A DNA stretch of 64,000 nucleotides. It comes from Podocnemis expansa (taxonomy: Eukaryota; Chordata; Testudines; Podocnemididae). The DNA is taken from the NCBI GenBank assembly GCA_007922195.1, contig ML682024.1, forward strand, positions 8,087,010 through 8,151,009. The letters run 5' to 3'. The notes under the pieces are model-generated. The model was not told where the DNA came from. It was given only the letters and a program-made list of their open reading frames with translations, and made no database searches. The position numbers and the translations under genes are program-made. Below are positions 20,341-32,501 of this stretch, one piece after another; position 1 is the stretch's first letter, and each line of letters opens with the position of its first letter.

Positions 20341-21809
20341 CTGACAAGGCACATTATTCTCTAACCCTTCCAGGCTCCTGTTGCTGAATATCAGGAGCCA
20401 AGAGGCTCCCCAGACAGGAGTAGGAGGGAGGGTGATAGATCATACTGTCCCTGGGACTTCCAGCCAACTTGCATAGGTTCCCCATGCACTGGGGAAGTTG
20501 ATGGTATCTGAGTGCACAGCTGGCACGTGGCTCCGTGCCCAGCTGTGAGATGCCACCCTGCCAACCCACACCAGATACGTCTACTGCTGTGGTTCCCAAG
20601 ATTTTTAAATAGATCTCACACCTCCCATGAACTTTGCTGTGATGCTTGCCTTCCCCTTCTGAGTGTCAGCAAGAAAGTGGGGAGCAGGGGAGGATAGAGT
20701 GGGGTGTCAGGAGAATAAGAGGAGAAGTGCAGCTGGGTTACAGGCACCAGGGAAGGCAGCACAGCATCTACAATTTCCTATGCTGTTCCTGCCCTAGGCC
20801 AAATGCCTGGGCATGCTGCAGGGCAGGAAATTTAAAAAGGCTCTGGCCTGGTCCCAGCTTACAGGTGCATGCAAACCAAGTGGGGGAAGTTAGGGAACCC
20901 ATGAGGCAAATAAGTCTATTTCACTCAGGATGGGAAAAGCAAGAAGGATCCATTGCAGAAATTTAAAAAGAAAAAGAACAAAATACAAGATGAAAATCAT
21001 GTCTCATCACCAGCCATTTACAATGATCACACAGGAACTCTGAGGAAGCAAGACACAGGAAGTTCCATAGATTTACTTGAGAGTCAGCAAATATAAAAGA
21101 TGGGTAAAAGATGAAAACTTACCTAGTATCTGTGGGAGAATGGGCAGGCAACACTAATTGTCACCTGCTCACCCTGGATGGGCAGAGGGAATTCAAACAT
21201 CAAGAGATTAGTTTAAAAACACAGTATAACCTTTGGCAAAAAAAAAAAAAAAGACATTTTTGCCATTCTTGTAATTTTTGATTGCTTGAAACTGGCAATA
21301 CTGTATAAGTTAATGCCATATACTTCACTCAAGGAATTCCTTTCCCTGACTGTATTCTTCCTGCTGGTTAGGGCCAGGCTTCTGTTGCCACAATGTAGGG
21401 ACACAGATACCAGTATATAAAATTAATTGAATGTACCTTTAAAGCATCTGTTAGGCAACACTATCCGTTCTTTAATATAACTGAAATAACTAACTGGGTT
21501 TAATAGACATTATAACCGATGTCCAACAAAGCTCGATGTTGCAATTTAGAGCTCCATTTTGTATCCTTGATAAAACTTGTTTTAGGTGTATACTCTGGAA
21601 TTTCATTTAAATGTGTGAACAAGATGTGTCAATGAAGGGTGTGTGTGATGGAGTCAGACAACATCAGCCTGTCCTGATGAAATCCAAGTACTACCTTAAT
21701 GGCTAAGCCATGCAAAGAACTCCCTCAAAAGCAAGGATCCACCCCAGAAAGAAAAGAACAACACACAAAGCCAAAGTCATGTCTGTAAATGGCTGATGAT
21801 CAATGATCA
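20341..21809. other. Unassigned stretch
   Basis: A phrase near 20965-21045 (AATGATCACACAGGA with preceding AGAAAAAGAACAAAA) recurs loosely at 21745-21815 (CAATGATCACACAGGA). Otherwise nothing is recognised. Confidence 0.3.
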
Positions 21810-22990
21810 CACAGGATCCCTGGCAGGCCTGCCTGCCGGCCACCCAGTCTTGCAGTCTGGGCTAATGAGAAGTGGGGTGACCCCTGGCCAGGCCTGCCTG
21901 CTGCCCCTGAGCCTTGCCCCTGGGCTAGGGGGAGGGATCCTGGCCAGATCTGCCCACTGGCCTGGAGGGCAGGGATTTGACCCCAGGGTACACCTGCCCA
22001 CCAGCCCACTAGCCAGACTTTCCTGCTGCTTGGGCTAGGGGGAGGTGACTCCTGGCCTCGCTGCCTGGGCTTGGGGGGGGGCACGAACTGTGGCCCCGCC
22101 TGCTCCCCAGCATTGCTGCCTGGACTTGGGAGGTGATCCCTGGCCCAGCCTGCCCTCCTGGGCTTGGGGAGGGGTGGGGGTTGACCCCTGCCCAGGCCAG
22201 TGACCCTGGCCTTGCCACCTGGACTGGTGGTGTGGGTAAACAACCCCTGGCCCAGCCTGCCCGTTGGCCTGCTGGCATTGCCACCTGGGCTTGGGGGGGA
22301 GTGTGGATGATGTCTGGCTCAGCCTGGCCCCTGGCCTTGCTGCCTGGGCTTGTGGTAGACAACCCCAGGCCCATGTGCCCCCCAGCCCCACGTGCCCCCC
22401 CAGCCCTGCCACCGTGGCTTTGGAGAGGAACGACTGCTGCTTGGGTCTGCCCTCTGGGGCTCACCACCTGAGCATTAGGGAGGGGGCAGTCCTGGCCCTG
22501 ACCTTACCACCTGGGCTTAGAGGAGGTGACCCATGACCCAGCCTGCCTGCTGGCTCCCCAGCATCGCCACCTGGGTTTGTGGGGTGACCACTAGCCAAGT
22601 CTGCCCCCCAGCCTCATTGCCTCGGCTTATGGGGAGGAAGACCCCTGGCCTGGCTTGCCCACTCAGCATCACCACCTGGGCTTGGGGGCAGGTGACGCAT
22701 GGCCCAGCCTGACTGCTGCCCTCCCCCCCCAACTTTGCTGCCTGGGCTAGGTGGAGACGACCCCTGGCCTAGCTGGCCCCCTGGCCTCACAGCCTGGGCT
22801 GGGGGAACCCCGGCCCAGCCTGCCCTCTAGCTTCACCACCTGGCCTGGCCTGCCTGCCATCCTCTTGCCTGGCCACCAGCATGATCCCTGATCTACCTGC
22901 CCCTCACTAGCCCAATGTGTCTTGGGGCCCAGGGAGAGTCCTAGATCCCCAGCCCCACCATCCCGCTCCAGCCTGGCCTGACAAAAGGCT
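21810..22990. repeat. GC-rich degenerate tandem array
   Basis: Phrases such as GCTGCCTGGGCTTGGGGG, TGACCCCTGGCCCAGCCTGC and CCAGCATTGCC recur in order with a loose period of 60-90 bases. The same vocabulary fills the hAT element at 39064-39968 and 25100-25650. Long open frames on both strands here come from composition. Confidence 0.65.
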
Positions 22991-22996
22991 CAGCTC

Positions 22997-23130
22997 TAGG
23001 GTTACCATCCTCCAGGCATTTGAGAAAAAGTGCATTTTGTCTGGCTTTTTGCTGGTGGCCAGGGCAGTGCTCTAAAAATAGAAGCCTGCAGGAGCCCGCC
23101 AGCTCCAGAATGCATTCCCCTGCTGCTCAG
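22997..23130 (+). repeat. Left end of a TAGGGTTACC-family element
   Basis: TAGGGTTACCAT starts it, and ATTTTGTCTGGCTTTTTG matches the internal text of the MITE at 16387 (ATTTTGTCTGGCTTTTTA). A possible right end is at 25020-25093. Confidence 0.55.
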
Positions 23131-23702
23131 CCCTGCTGAAGCTGTTGGTGGCGTTGAGAATTAGGAGATGATCCCTTGCTGGGCTGCTGCATGTGCATAG
23201 AGAGTGAAGGGGGCTGGCCTGCCAGGGTTGGGTTTGGCTGCAGCCCTGGAGGTAATTTTGCTTTACCTCCTTGCTTCCACTCCTTGCTCCCAGCTTCTTT
23301 CCAGTCTCCAGCTCAGGGCCGCTCCCCTCTCTCCCCACCCTCCCCCACTCCATTTCAGGGAAGGCTTGCTCTTATTTTTTCGGAGGGGCTGGGGCTTTTC
23401 TTCAGCTTGATGGGGGTCTCTGTGGTGTCCAGAGACAGACCTGTGGCTGCTTCTTCTCTTTCTGCTTTGCTCCCTGCTTAAAGTTTCTGGGGAGGTTTCT
23501 TTCTCTAATGGCTTGGCTAAGCCAGATCTTTATTCTTGCTAATGGGCATTGGCTTTTTGCAACAAATCTTTTGTTTACAGGTCAAGGAAAGTTCACTTTG
23601 GATTGTGAGGAGGTTTGAATGTATATGATTTTCCTTTTCTCACAGTGATTTTTCAGTTTGCTTCTCCTTTCCAAGATGAGATTAGTCCAGTCAAGTCAAG
23701 TC

Positions 23703-23755
23703 AAATCATAGGGCTGGAAGGGACCTCATGAGATCATCGAGTCCAACCCCCTGGG
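23703..23755 (-). repeat. SINE/CR1 3' tail fragment
   Basis: AATCATAGGGCTGGAAGGGA then CCTCATGAGATCATCGAGTC is the inverted CR1-type tail seen at 10446 and 53641. Confidence 0.8.
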
Positions 23756-24386
23756 AATAGATGTATCCTTAAATTTTATTAAGATACACAGATGTGCAAG
23801 TGTTATACATTCTAAAGTAGCTGCTGGGCTGGGCCAGATCCTATAGTTTAAATGAAATCAGTGGGAAATTTGATTGAGCAAGGACTGCAATATTTGTCCC
23901 TTTGTTAGTAGTTTATCAAATCACAGAAATCAAGCAGCTTGGTTTTGCCTTTTGCTTATATATTCTATGCTTATTTTTATTTTACTTATAGGGAAAGTGT
24001 TTCTTTTGGTATATTTAGGAAAAAAATGATTGTGGCATCTAAAAATAGGTGCTGTCATCTTGGGTGGAGCATTTGATAGTCAAAAACATCTAATTCTACT
24101 CCCCCCCATTTGACACGTATTTCACATAAAAGCAAATGGAAAATGTCAACAGTTATTAAATAGATAAAGCTCCATCTGTGGTTTATGGTGGACGTGGTAG
24201 GATATGATGTCTAGAAATTTGCATTTTATGTAAAAGGTTATGTTTCAGGCAGTTCTGCACATAAAACCCAGCAGCTCTCACTTCTTCTGATTTCTCCCTG
24301 CCTCTGTGTAAACCTTAAACAGCTTGTCTGATTTTTTTTTTTTTTGAATACTGCATAGTGAGGCTCAAAACTGAGGCTAGACAGGG

Positions 24387-24521
24387 ATTTCCCTACACCC
24401 CTCCTATACCCTCCCAGTTGTCAGCTAGTAACAGTGTTATACCAAATCAGTGAGCATCCCCTACCCCCCCCAAACTCCCCCTGCACCACCACCCCAATTT
24501 CAAGTGTTGGAGAATACTGCC
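24387..24521. repeat. Dispersed copy of the 331-bp C-rich unit
   Basis: CAGGGATTTCCCTACACCCC, GTTGTCAGCTAGTAACAGTG and AATTTCAAGTGTTGGAGAAT match one unit of the array at 3790-4920, twenty kilobases away. Confidence 0.7.
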
Positions 24522-25019
24522 AATAGAGATTACTTTTCCTTTAGAAGCCAACACCTCAAATTCAGCTAGACTTCATGGAGTCAAGGGCCCACCCCTCCCT
24601 CTGTCAAACAATGAGAGTGAATTCTGTGAAGAACTTACTGTGTTAAAACTGATTTTAATCTTGTCCATAATTACTACATTAAATTTATTGGAGGTTTGCT
24701 TCCATTTGCAACTCACAATGTAAAAATACCAAATATCTGGGTAGGAGTTCTGCAGCGTGGTTCTCCTTGCACCTTGATATAAATATTAAATACTTAATTT
24801 TGTGACTCCTTAAAGCGGCTAGCTTTATGGTTCCTTTAATGTGAAAATGAAAAATACTTAAGCCATTCATTTGATATTCCTAAGCTGCTGTTCTTGCAAT
24901 TCATCTCACACAGTACTAGGGGCTAGACAGATTTCTCTGGAGTTGGGTGATCAATGGGGCAAGCATTGGGGAGGCAGTGACTGGGTGGATGAAGGGGGCC
25001 TACTTGGGGCCTCAGATGT

Positions 25020-25093
25020 TTATGTATCCTCCAATGTCCTCCTTTTTGTACTTTCCTCTCCCTCTTTCCATGCTTTGGTATCCGGTAACCCTA
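25020..25093 (+). repeat. Right end of a TAGGGTTACC-family element
   Basis: TATCCTCCAATGTCCTCCTT, TTTCCATGCTTTGGTATC and the end CGGTAACCCTA match the right end of the MITE at 16387-16672. Confidence 0.75.
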
Positions 25094-26050
25094 CTCAGGT
25101 GGGCTTGATCTCTGGCCGCCTGCCCCACATTGGCCTGGTGAGATCCATGGCCCATGGGGAGTCCTGGATCCCCAGGTCCCCCAGACCCCTACCCCTGACC
25201 TGGCTGCTGGCCTGACCCAGGGTCCCCAGGGGAAGGGGGAGGCAGATCCCCAGGCAACTCCCCCCTTGGCTCAGGCTCAGGATCCCACCAGGCCCCCCCC
25301 CCCATACTTACTTGGCTGTGTGTTCCCTGGGCTGGTGCTGCCAGTAGCTGCTGGAGAAGGAAAGAGTTAAACCTCCCTCCCTCCTCCAGCTAATGGCTCA
25401 GCTGCGGGCTCCATGGGGTGGGAGCTATTCACTGGCAGAGCAGCCTCTGAGTGAGCCTGTGTCTGCTGGTATTAGGGGCTCACCATGGGAGACTGGGGGC
25501 TCATGTGGGTCCCCAGCACAGGGGGCCAGCAGTGCAGGCCACGTGGGGCCCCCCAAAGTGCAGGGCCCTGGGTGGCTGCCCCGCTTACCCTACCTTAAGG
25601 GCGGCTCTGCTCCTCAACCCCCTAATCCTTCAGTGGTGCTCAGGGAAAGCAGATAGGGCCATGCTCAAGGAGCAGGGTCAGGGGGGGATAGAGGTGGAAA
25701 GATGTGTCTATGAGTACTGGCCTCGTGCTGACTTCAGCCCTGAGATCAGCAATGTCTGCTTTATCTGTGCAAGCTCTGTCTGGCAGGGCAAGTGCATGGG
25801 ACTGTTGTGTGCCTTGGAGCTGTACTGAAGGGTCTCTGTCAGGTGGCGAGGGATCAGTATACCCAGGGTGTAGCCTCCCTGCTCTCTACCAACATCCCCA
25901 GCAATGTGCATGGCACTGCAGCGGGCAAAGATTAGGAACAGCAGCCACCATCTTGACTTCTGGTCCCGAAGCAGAACCTGATCAGGAGTTATGTGAATGT
26001 GAACCCAAAGCTGTGGAAACTAATCTCTGTTCTCCAGGCAGAGTCAGGAG
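25094..26050. repeat. GC-rich stretch, partly like the 21.8 kb array
   Basis: Up to about 25650 it uses the words of the array at 21810 (CCTGACCTGGCTGCTGGCC and similar). From 25650 to 26050 no feature is recognised; the open frames lack domains. Confidence 0.35.
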
Positions 26051-26839
26051 ATAAATGACTCGGGGACACATCACCTCTACGTGATAAATTATTGGCGTGC
26101 ACAAGAACATTTCCACTCAAAAATCCTTATTTTTATCCAGTAAAAAGCATACATCAAAAGTGCAATAGGCTCAAACACCCCAGAATAGTTACCCAAAGTC
26201 TGAGGAGGCATCAAATGATTCAGCAGGTGGGTTCCAGCAGCCAGTCTTTCTCCTAGTCTTTGCAGAGTTTGATGCCAGTCTCTGACCTTGTAGAAATCCT
26301 TTCAGACTTCTAGTCCAAGCTTCTCCAAAGTACACTCTCTCACTAATTGCTTTGTAGGTTTTTTTTTTTCTGGCCCCTAATAGGCTAACAACCTCCCTAG
26401 CAACAGCAAATAATAATTTATTATTCTACTTGTCAGCAAAGCAGTTTCTGCAAGAAACTGACAGACACAGGCAACCAAACTAAGGTCAGTTCTCCACATA
26501 ACTTGCCTCCCTCCGCTTCCACAACTCTCTCCTTGTTAGTAGTATATTGCAGCAGTTTTTGTTCTGTCAGCCTAAGCCAAGGCCAGATTTTTCCTGACTC
26601 AGTGGTTTTCTCATTTCAAGTTTATGGTGGCTAAGTGCACAAGCTAGCTGTGGTTATGTCAAATCTATGTCTCTTCAAACAGTAGCACTTGCTGGCCCAG
26701 CTTGGGATTCTCAGAGGCATCTAGACCTGGAGAGAAAGAAACTCTAGGAAGCATGGGGGAGGGAGAACTTGCCTCCCTAGAGGTTCAAGTCAAGACCTGG
26801 GACATCTGAGGTCTGTCCTGTATTTTTAAATGCAATGTG
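26051..26839. other. Unassigned stretch
   Basis: Base composition is balanced. It could be a remnant of a long terminal repeat, but no paired ends or duplication were found. Confidence 0.25.
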
Positions 26840-26999
26840 GGAAATGTTGGTTTACTTGTCAGTATGTCCTTCTTCAAGATGAGTTGCTTGCATACGTTCA
26901 GTATTAGGTGTCTCTGTGCTGCAGTGCACGATTGGTCAGAAGCTTTTTGCCCTAGTTTGTCAAAGCGATATAGTAGTGCTGTGGCACTGGGGAGAAGCG

Positions 27000-27677
27000 G
27001 AGTGCAATCTACGGCACTTTAGAGTCCAGCCTGGGGTGGTACCACCCAGCATTCTCAGAGGAGCTTCCTCTTGTGGCACCAGAGAGCTCAGCACCAAACT
27101 AGGAGCTGGAGAATGGTGCCATTCAGTGGGAGTCCACTGCCCCAAGAGGAGGGCAGGCTTTCCTCTCTGCTTAGGGGCTTCAGAGGGGTGGGTGTAGGCA
27201 AAAGCAGAAGGGCCTTTGCTGCCTTGAAAGCCTCTGGGGTGGTTGGGATCCACACCGTGTTGTGTCCCTGGTGCCAAGAAGGGCCCAGCCAAGAGGAGCT
27301 AGGTTGGCATAAGCGCTTTGGCACTGTCAGTGCCGATCATGTCTTCTGCTGTCAAGCTGTGCTGAGAGGGTTCCGGTGCCAACCTGGCAAGCGGCATCAG
27401 TGCCGAAGGCAACCCCGGTCCTTTGGGGGTGCGCTTGCTCTAAGGCCAATGCACAACACCTTTGCACCCTGTCTTTGAGCATCTTCAGCTTGAAGGACTG
27501 ACAGATGGAGTAGTCGGTGGCCTGGTGGGACTCACCCAGGCACCAAAGGCACTCCTTGTGGGGTCATCTTGTGGGAAGGCCTTGCTGCAAGAAGCACAGG
27601 GTTTGAAGCCTGGCATCTCTAGTGGCTGGTGGGAGTGATCTTCCGGCTCTGAACTCGCATGTTCCATAGAAGCACTG
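27000..27677 (-). pseudogene. Gag fragment of DIRS copy B
   Basis: On the minus strand the Gag start is clear: MPGFKPCASCSKAFPQDDP, coded just below 27620. This matches the Gag start in copies F, G and H. Downstream frames are shifted; the text at 27170-27260 corresponds to the Gag linker of copy F at 60725-60810. Gag would coat the element RNA. The copy is broken and its 3' part passes straight into the right terminal repeat. Confidence 0.75.
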
Positions 27678-27678
27678 G

Positions 27679-27875
27679 TTCTTCTTCGAGCAGCTGCTCA
27701 CATACATTCCACCTAGGTGTGTGTGTGCCCAGTGCATGGTCATCAGAATGTTTTTGCCCTAGCCTACCTTCCGTAGTGCCAGCAGCGGCGCCCCTTAGCA
27801 TGGCACTAAACTTTCTAGTGTAACAGCCACTGCTGGCCACGGTCCCCCCAGTTCCTTCTTTCCACGCCTAGGTGA
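27679..27875 (+). repeat. Left inverted terminal repeat of copy A
   Basis: Begins TTCTTCTTCGAGCAGCTGCT and is the reverse complement, with scattered differences, of 33655-33880. In DIRS elements this repeat holds the promoter. Confidence 0.85.
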
Positions 27876-27962
27876 CGGTCACTGGAACTGCTTCCTTACA
27901 ATGCTAAGTGCCTGTTATTCGAGTTGTGTGGTGGTTAGCCTTAGGTTTAGTTTACCCCCAGT

Positions 27963-28274
27963 CAGGGGCATCGCTGCCCTGGGGAATGACCTGGGGCACG
28001 GGCCCAGGCCCAGCAAGCTGGCCGCAGGCCACATCCCCTGCCTGCAGGCTATGCCCCCAGTTGGGGCAGGGCAGGGAGCAGCAGGTGTGGCCGCAGGGTG
28101 GTCCAGCCTTTGAAGGGGCTGGAAGCAGCTGCTGCTGCCATGGGCAGCTGGGCCCCAGATTCCCGGCCTGATCTGGCCAGAGACAGGGAGAGGTGGGGCC
28201 CCACCAGGACCTGGGGCATTGGTGCCAGCATTCATGGCACGGGGCCTGTGTGCCAGGCGCCAGCGATGCCCCTG
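27963..28274. mobile_element. hAT-like MITE in the leader of copy A
   Basis: Terminal inverted repeats CAGGGGCATCGCTG and CAGCGATGCCCCTG bound 312 bp. A perfect 8-bp duplication, CCCCCAGT, flanks it (27955-27962 and 28275-28282). The inside is GC-rich and non-coding. It inserted after copy A did. Confidence 0.92.
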
Positions 28275-28340
28275 CCCCCAGTTCTCATTAGCTTAGTTTA
28301 AAAAAAAAAAAAAAAAGGAAGAGAAGAAGAGCAGATCGCA

Positions 28341-30216
28341 ATGCTGTGTTCTCAGGGCTTTAAGCTATGCGCCTCATGCAGCAAAGCCTTCTCCCTTTCT
28401 GATCCACATGCCAAGCGTTTGAAGTGCCTCGGGGAGGCTCTTCGTCCAGACAAACACAAGATCTGCCGATCCTTCAAAATGCGGACCAAGAAGGATCAAG
28501 ATGTGAGGCTCTGGGCATTGCTGATGGAGGCTGCCCTGCACCCTGCCTCTGAGCTACTGAGGACACCCTCTGCTCCACTGTCTCTGAGCCAGAGTGCTCA
28601 ATCAGCGCCCCCTGAGGGGCAGATCGCCAGCAAGCAAGCCAGCTATCAAGCGCGGCACGCGCTCGGTACAGGCCATGCTGGCAGTACCGCAGCTCCCTGT
28701 CTTGCTCTGGGCAACTTGCCGTGAAGGGACCCTTGCGGGCTTGAGATCAATCCGAGAAGGATCGCTGCCTCCCTTGTCCACGCCGGAGGTGTACAAGGCA
28801 GCACGAGCCTTGATGGCTCTGCCTTATCTCCCTGAGACTGCCCGGGAAAGGACTCGACCCCCTCCAGAGGAAAGCTGCCACTGTCATCCCTGGTGTGGGG
28901 ACAAAAACCTCAGGCCACTGCAACTTCTGTTCCTTCTAGCATGCCTCCCCGTTCAGTGCCGGAACCACAGCATCGGCCCCCTTCTGCACCAGCCCTGGAA
29001 AGGCACTCCAGGTCAATTTCAGCGGAGTCTGTTTCTCCTGGCTGGCGGGGAGCTGTTTCCCTGGCTTCGTGTCGTGCTGCCTCTCAGTTGCAGCACCGCA
29101 AAAGGCGAACCCAGTCGTTGCCTCCCAGGAGGGGTCACAGTTTGGGATCCTCCTCTTCCAGGTCTTCTGGTGCGGTTAGCTGCCACCGCCGGCACCAGAG
29201 CTCTTCCTCTGAGTCAAGGGGGCCCCAACCCTCCAAGAGATCCCGGTACAGGAGAAGGGCAAGGGAGGCTTTGTCATCCTCTCGGTCTCTCCTGTCAGTA
29301 GAGACCCTAAGGACCTCATGCCTGGCAATGGTGAGTGAGGTTCTGTCATGCCACCTACTCTCCCCCCGCAGACCTGTCCCCCCAGCTGGCCATCTTGTGG
29401 CCCCTGGCTCTTTCCTCTGGGTGTAACTCTGCCCCATCATGCCTCGTATCCATCTTCTCACCAGTTGTAGTCCATGGATTCCAGTGACCCTTGGGAAGGG
29501 GCATCTGCTACCTTGCCTTTGGCCCCCCCCACCATCGCCAGTAGCATCGGCGGCTGGTGACAGTCCTCCTCTGGCAGACAATTTTAAGTCACATCAAGAC
29601 CTTCTCAGGAGGATGGCCTTGAACTTAGGTCTAAAGGCAGAGGAGGTGGATGAGAGTTCTGACTCTCCCTTTGACATTCTAACCTCTCCCTCCCCGTCCA
29701 GGGTAGTGCTTCCAGTTCACAAGGCTGTCCTAAAGATTGTGAGATCACTCTGGTGGACTCCGCCTTCTGTACCTGTGGTCTCCAAATCATCGGAGGAGAA
29801 GTACAATGTCCCTGCTAAGGACTTCCAATACCTCTTCTCTCACACTCCACCCTCTTCATTGGTGGTGGACGCTGTAAACCAGCATGAGCATCAAGGGCAA
29901 CCAGCCCCCACCCCCGAAGAACAAGGAGGCAAAGACCCTAGATGCCTTTGGCAAGAGGGCTTATTTGGCAGTGACCATGCAGATTAGGAGAGCCAATCAT
30001 CAGGGACTCCTAAACCACCATGCATTCTATCTGTGGAATTCGATTAAGCGATTTGTGGACAACCTTCCTCTAGAGCAGCGCCGCAACTTCTTGACTCTTC
30101 TGGATGAAGGTCTTCTGGTCGCTTGTATGAGCCTCCAGGCTTCGTGGGATGCAGCGGATTCTGCAGGGAGAGCTGTAGCAGCCACAATTACTATGAGGAG
30201 GGCATCTTGGCTATAG
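28341..30216 (+). pseudogene. Gag of DIRS copy A (frameshifted)
   Basis: The start encodes FKLCASCSKAFSLSDPHAKR, KCLGEAL and KICRSFKMRTKK, the cysteine-rich Gag N-terminus shared by all copies here. The middle is serine/arginine-rich. The C-terminal domain is at 29580-30216 in at least two frames: LLRRMALNLGLKAEEVDE, VLPVHKAVLKIVRSLWWTP, then FYLWNSIKRFVDNLPLEQ and LQASWDAADSAGRAVAA. DIRS Gag is thought to assemble the ribonucleoprotein particle. At least three frameshifts separate the pieces, so no full protein can be made. Confidence 0.75.
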
Positions 30217-30639
30217 GTCTCGGGTCTCCCACCTCTGGTCCAAAATTCTATACAGGACCTCCCCTTTGATGGCGTTTCTCTGTTTTCACATCAGACCAAT
30301 GCCAAGCTACACAGGCTCAAGGACTCAAGAGCGACTCTTTGGTCCCTGGGACTGCAAGCACCTGGCCAGCAATGGCATCCATTTTGCCTGCCGGCATACC
30401 AACAGCCTCAGATGAGATCATCCGTTAGTTTTAGACCTGGTAGACAGAGGGTCAGAGAGAGATCCAGGACCCAGAGGGGGAGGCACAAAAATTCCTCCTT
30501 TGGCACTGGTCAGGGATCAAGCCGCAGTTCCACAAACTGGAGGCAGAACTTTTGACGCGGTGATTGAGGACAGTAAACCACTTCTGTCCCACAGTCCAGC
30601 ACCCCCATTCCTGAACAGATTGGCTGGCTTCCATTCCCA

Positions 30640-31510
30640 GTGGGTCCTACATTACCACAGACTGCTGGGTGCTTGACACCATTTCAGGTGGTTACCCCCT
30701 TCAGTTTGCCTCGTGCCCCCCCCAACTTTCCACCCCCATCCCAGTCCCTTTTCAGGGACCCCTCTCACGAACAACAACTGGACCAGGAGGTGGCAAATCT
30801 CCTATCCCTGCGGGCCGTCGAGCTGGTCCCCAAAGAGGAGGAGGGGAGGGGTTTCTACTCCCGATATTTCTTGATCCCCAAGGGGCAAGGGGGTTTAAGG
30901 TCCATCCTGGGCATCTAAACAAGTTCTTGAAAAAGCAGAAGTTTCGGATGGTGTCCCTCAGCCACATCATTGCTTCCCTGAACCCTGGGGTTTGGTTTAC
31001 TGCCCTTGATTTAAAAGACACCTACTTCCATATAGCCATAAGACCAGACCACAGACGTTACCTGTGGTTTGTCAGGGGGTCCAAGACTTCCAGTTTACTG
31101 TCCTTCCCTTCGGACTTTCATCAGCACCAAGGGTGTTTACCAAATGCATGGTCGTAGTGGTGGCCCACTTGAGGAGAAACGGGGTGCACATTTACCTATA
31201 CCTGAACGACTGGCTTATCAGAGGTCGTTCCAGAGAGGAGGTAAGATCCAGTGTTCAGCTCACCTTGAAGATTTGCAGTTGCCTCGTTCTGCTCATCAGC
31301 CTACAAAAATCTCAGGTCAACCCTATCCAGAGAATAGAATTCACTGGGGGCAGTCTTGGACTCAGTTCAGGGGAAGGCGCTCTTACCTCAGGGCAGATTC
31401 GAAGTAATTTCCAGCATGATCTCAGCTCTGACCCATTGCCCTACAACTACAGCAAGACCATGCCTTTGTCTGCTGGGACATGGCAGCGGCCACCAACATT
31501 GTGCGTCTAG
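30640..31510 (+). pseudogene. Reverse transcriptase of DIRS copy A (frameshifted)
   Basis: Three overlapping frames carry the RT in order: GFYSRYFLIPKGQGGLR (30850), FTALDLKDTYFHIAIR (motif A, about 31000), and FQFTVLPFGLSSAPRVFTK then YLYLNDWLIRGRS (motifs B and C). The first catalytic aspartate (in LDLKD) is present. The catalytic pair, normally YLDDW in DIRS, reads YLNDW, so one aspartate is lost. RT would copy the element RNA in the cytoplasm or nucleus. Frameshifts lie near 30910 and 31060. Confidence 0.85.
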
Positions 31511-31668
31511 CGCGGCTTCAGCTCAGACTGCTGCAGTCCTGGCTAAGGACAGTATTCCAACCCAGGAGACACCCGCTTCACAAAGTGGTATCACTTCCTC
31601 AAGGGGTTCTCTAGCAGCTGCAGTGGTGGCAGGATATCATATCCGTCCTTCAGGGGATTCCCTTTGGA

Positions 31669-32331
31669 GTGTCTCACCCCTCTCTCACGCTGATCTCTGA
31701 TGCTTCAGATGTGGGCTGGGGAGCGCTGCTCAGTTTAAACCTGTGCACACAGGGACTGTGGTTAAGAAAGCAGACAGAACTTCATATCAGTGTCAAGGAG
31801 CTGAGGGCCGTCGGCTTAGTTTGCATGGTCTTCATCAAGAAGATACGGGGCCAGACCATACAGGTCTTAACAGACAACTCAGCCATGGTGTATTATATAA
31901 ATCATCAAGGTGGGGCCCGTTCCCTGGCCCTCTGTCGCGAGGCCATCTGCCTTTGGGAGCTGGTGGTAAATCACAAGTTCTTTCGGATAGTTTCTCACCT
32001 ACCTGGGGTCAAGAACAACGAAGCAGATGACCTCAGCAGGGTCTTTTTGTCACAGCATGAGTGGTCCCTCCATCCTCAGGAAGCGCTTTTCATCTGCAGG
32101 TGGGGCTTTCCTCGAGTCAATCTATTTGTGACCCGCTGGAACTGCAAATGTCCCCACTTTTGCTCCCTGCGAGGTCAGGAACCCGGATATCTGACAGATG
32201 CCTTCCTGATGGACTGGACTGGGCCTCTAATGTATGCTTTTCCACTGGTCCCTCTGCTTCTGAGGGTAATTCTAAAAATAAAAAAGGACAGAGCAGCGGT
32301 TATTCTGATTGCCCCAGCTTGGCTCTGGTAG
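31669..32331 (+). pseudogene. RNase H domain of DIRS copy A (open over 220 codons)
   Basis: This is the longest intact piece of the polyprotein. The four acidic sites of RNase H are visible: LISDASDVGWG, VKELRAVGL, VLTDNSAMVYYINHQGG and NNEADDLSR. It is followed by the DIRS-typical region NLFVTRWNCKCPHF and APAWLW. RNase H removes the RNA strand during reverse transcription. The frame is shifted relative to the RT upstream and ends at a TAG before the recombinase. Confidence 0.85.
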
Positions 32332-32501
32332 TTCTGGTACAGCCTGCTAGTCAACCTGTCATGCTCATCTCCAGTGGAGCTCCCACTGAGGCCAGATCTT
32401 CTCACCCACGACGGAGGTCACCTTTATCATCCAAACCTGAGGTCCCTGCATCTGATGGCGTGGAACCTGCGTGGTTAACTAGTGAAAAGAGGACTTGATC
32501 T

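Noticed and set aside
21800..22540. Long open frames on both strands at 21.8-22.5 kb
   Set aside because: Low stop frequency follows from GC-rich degenerate repeats; no protein features.
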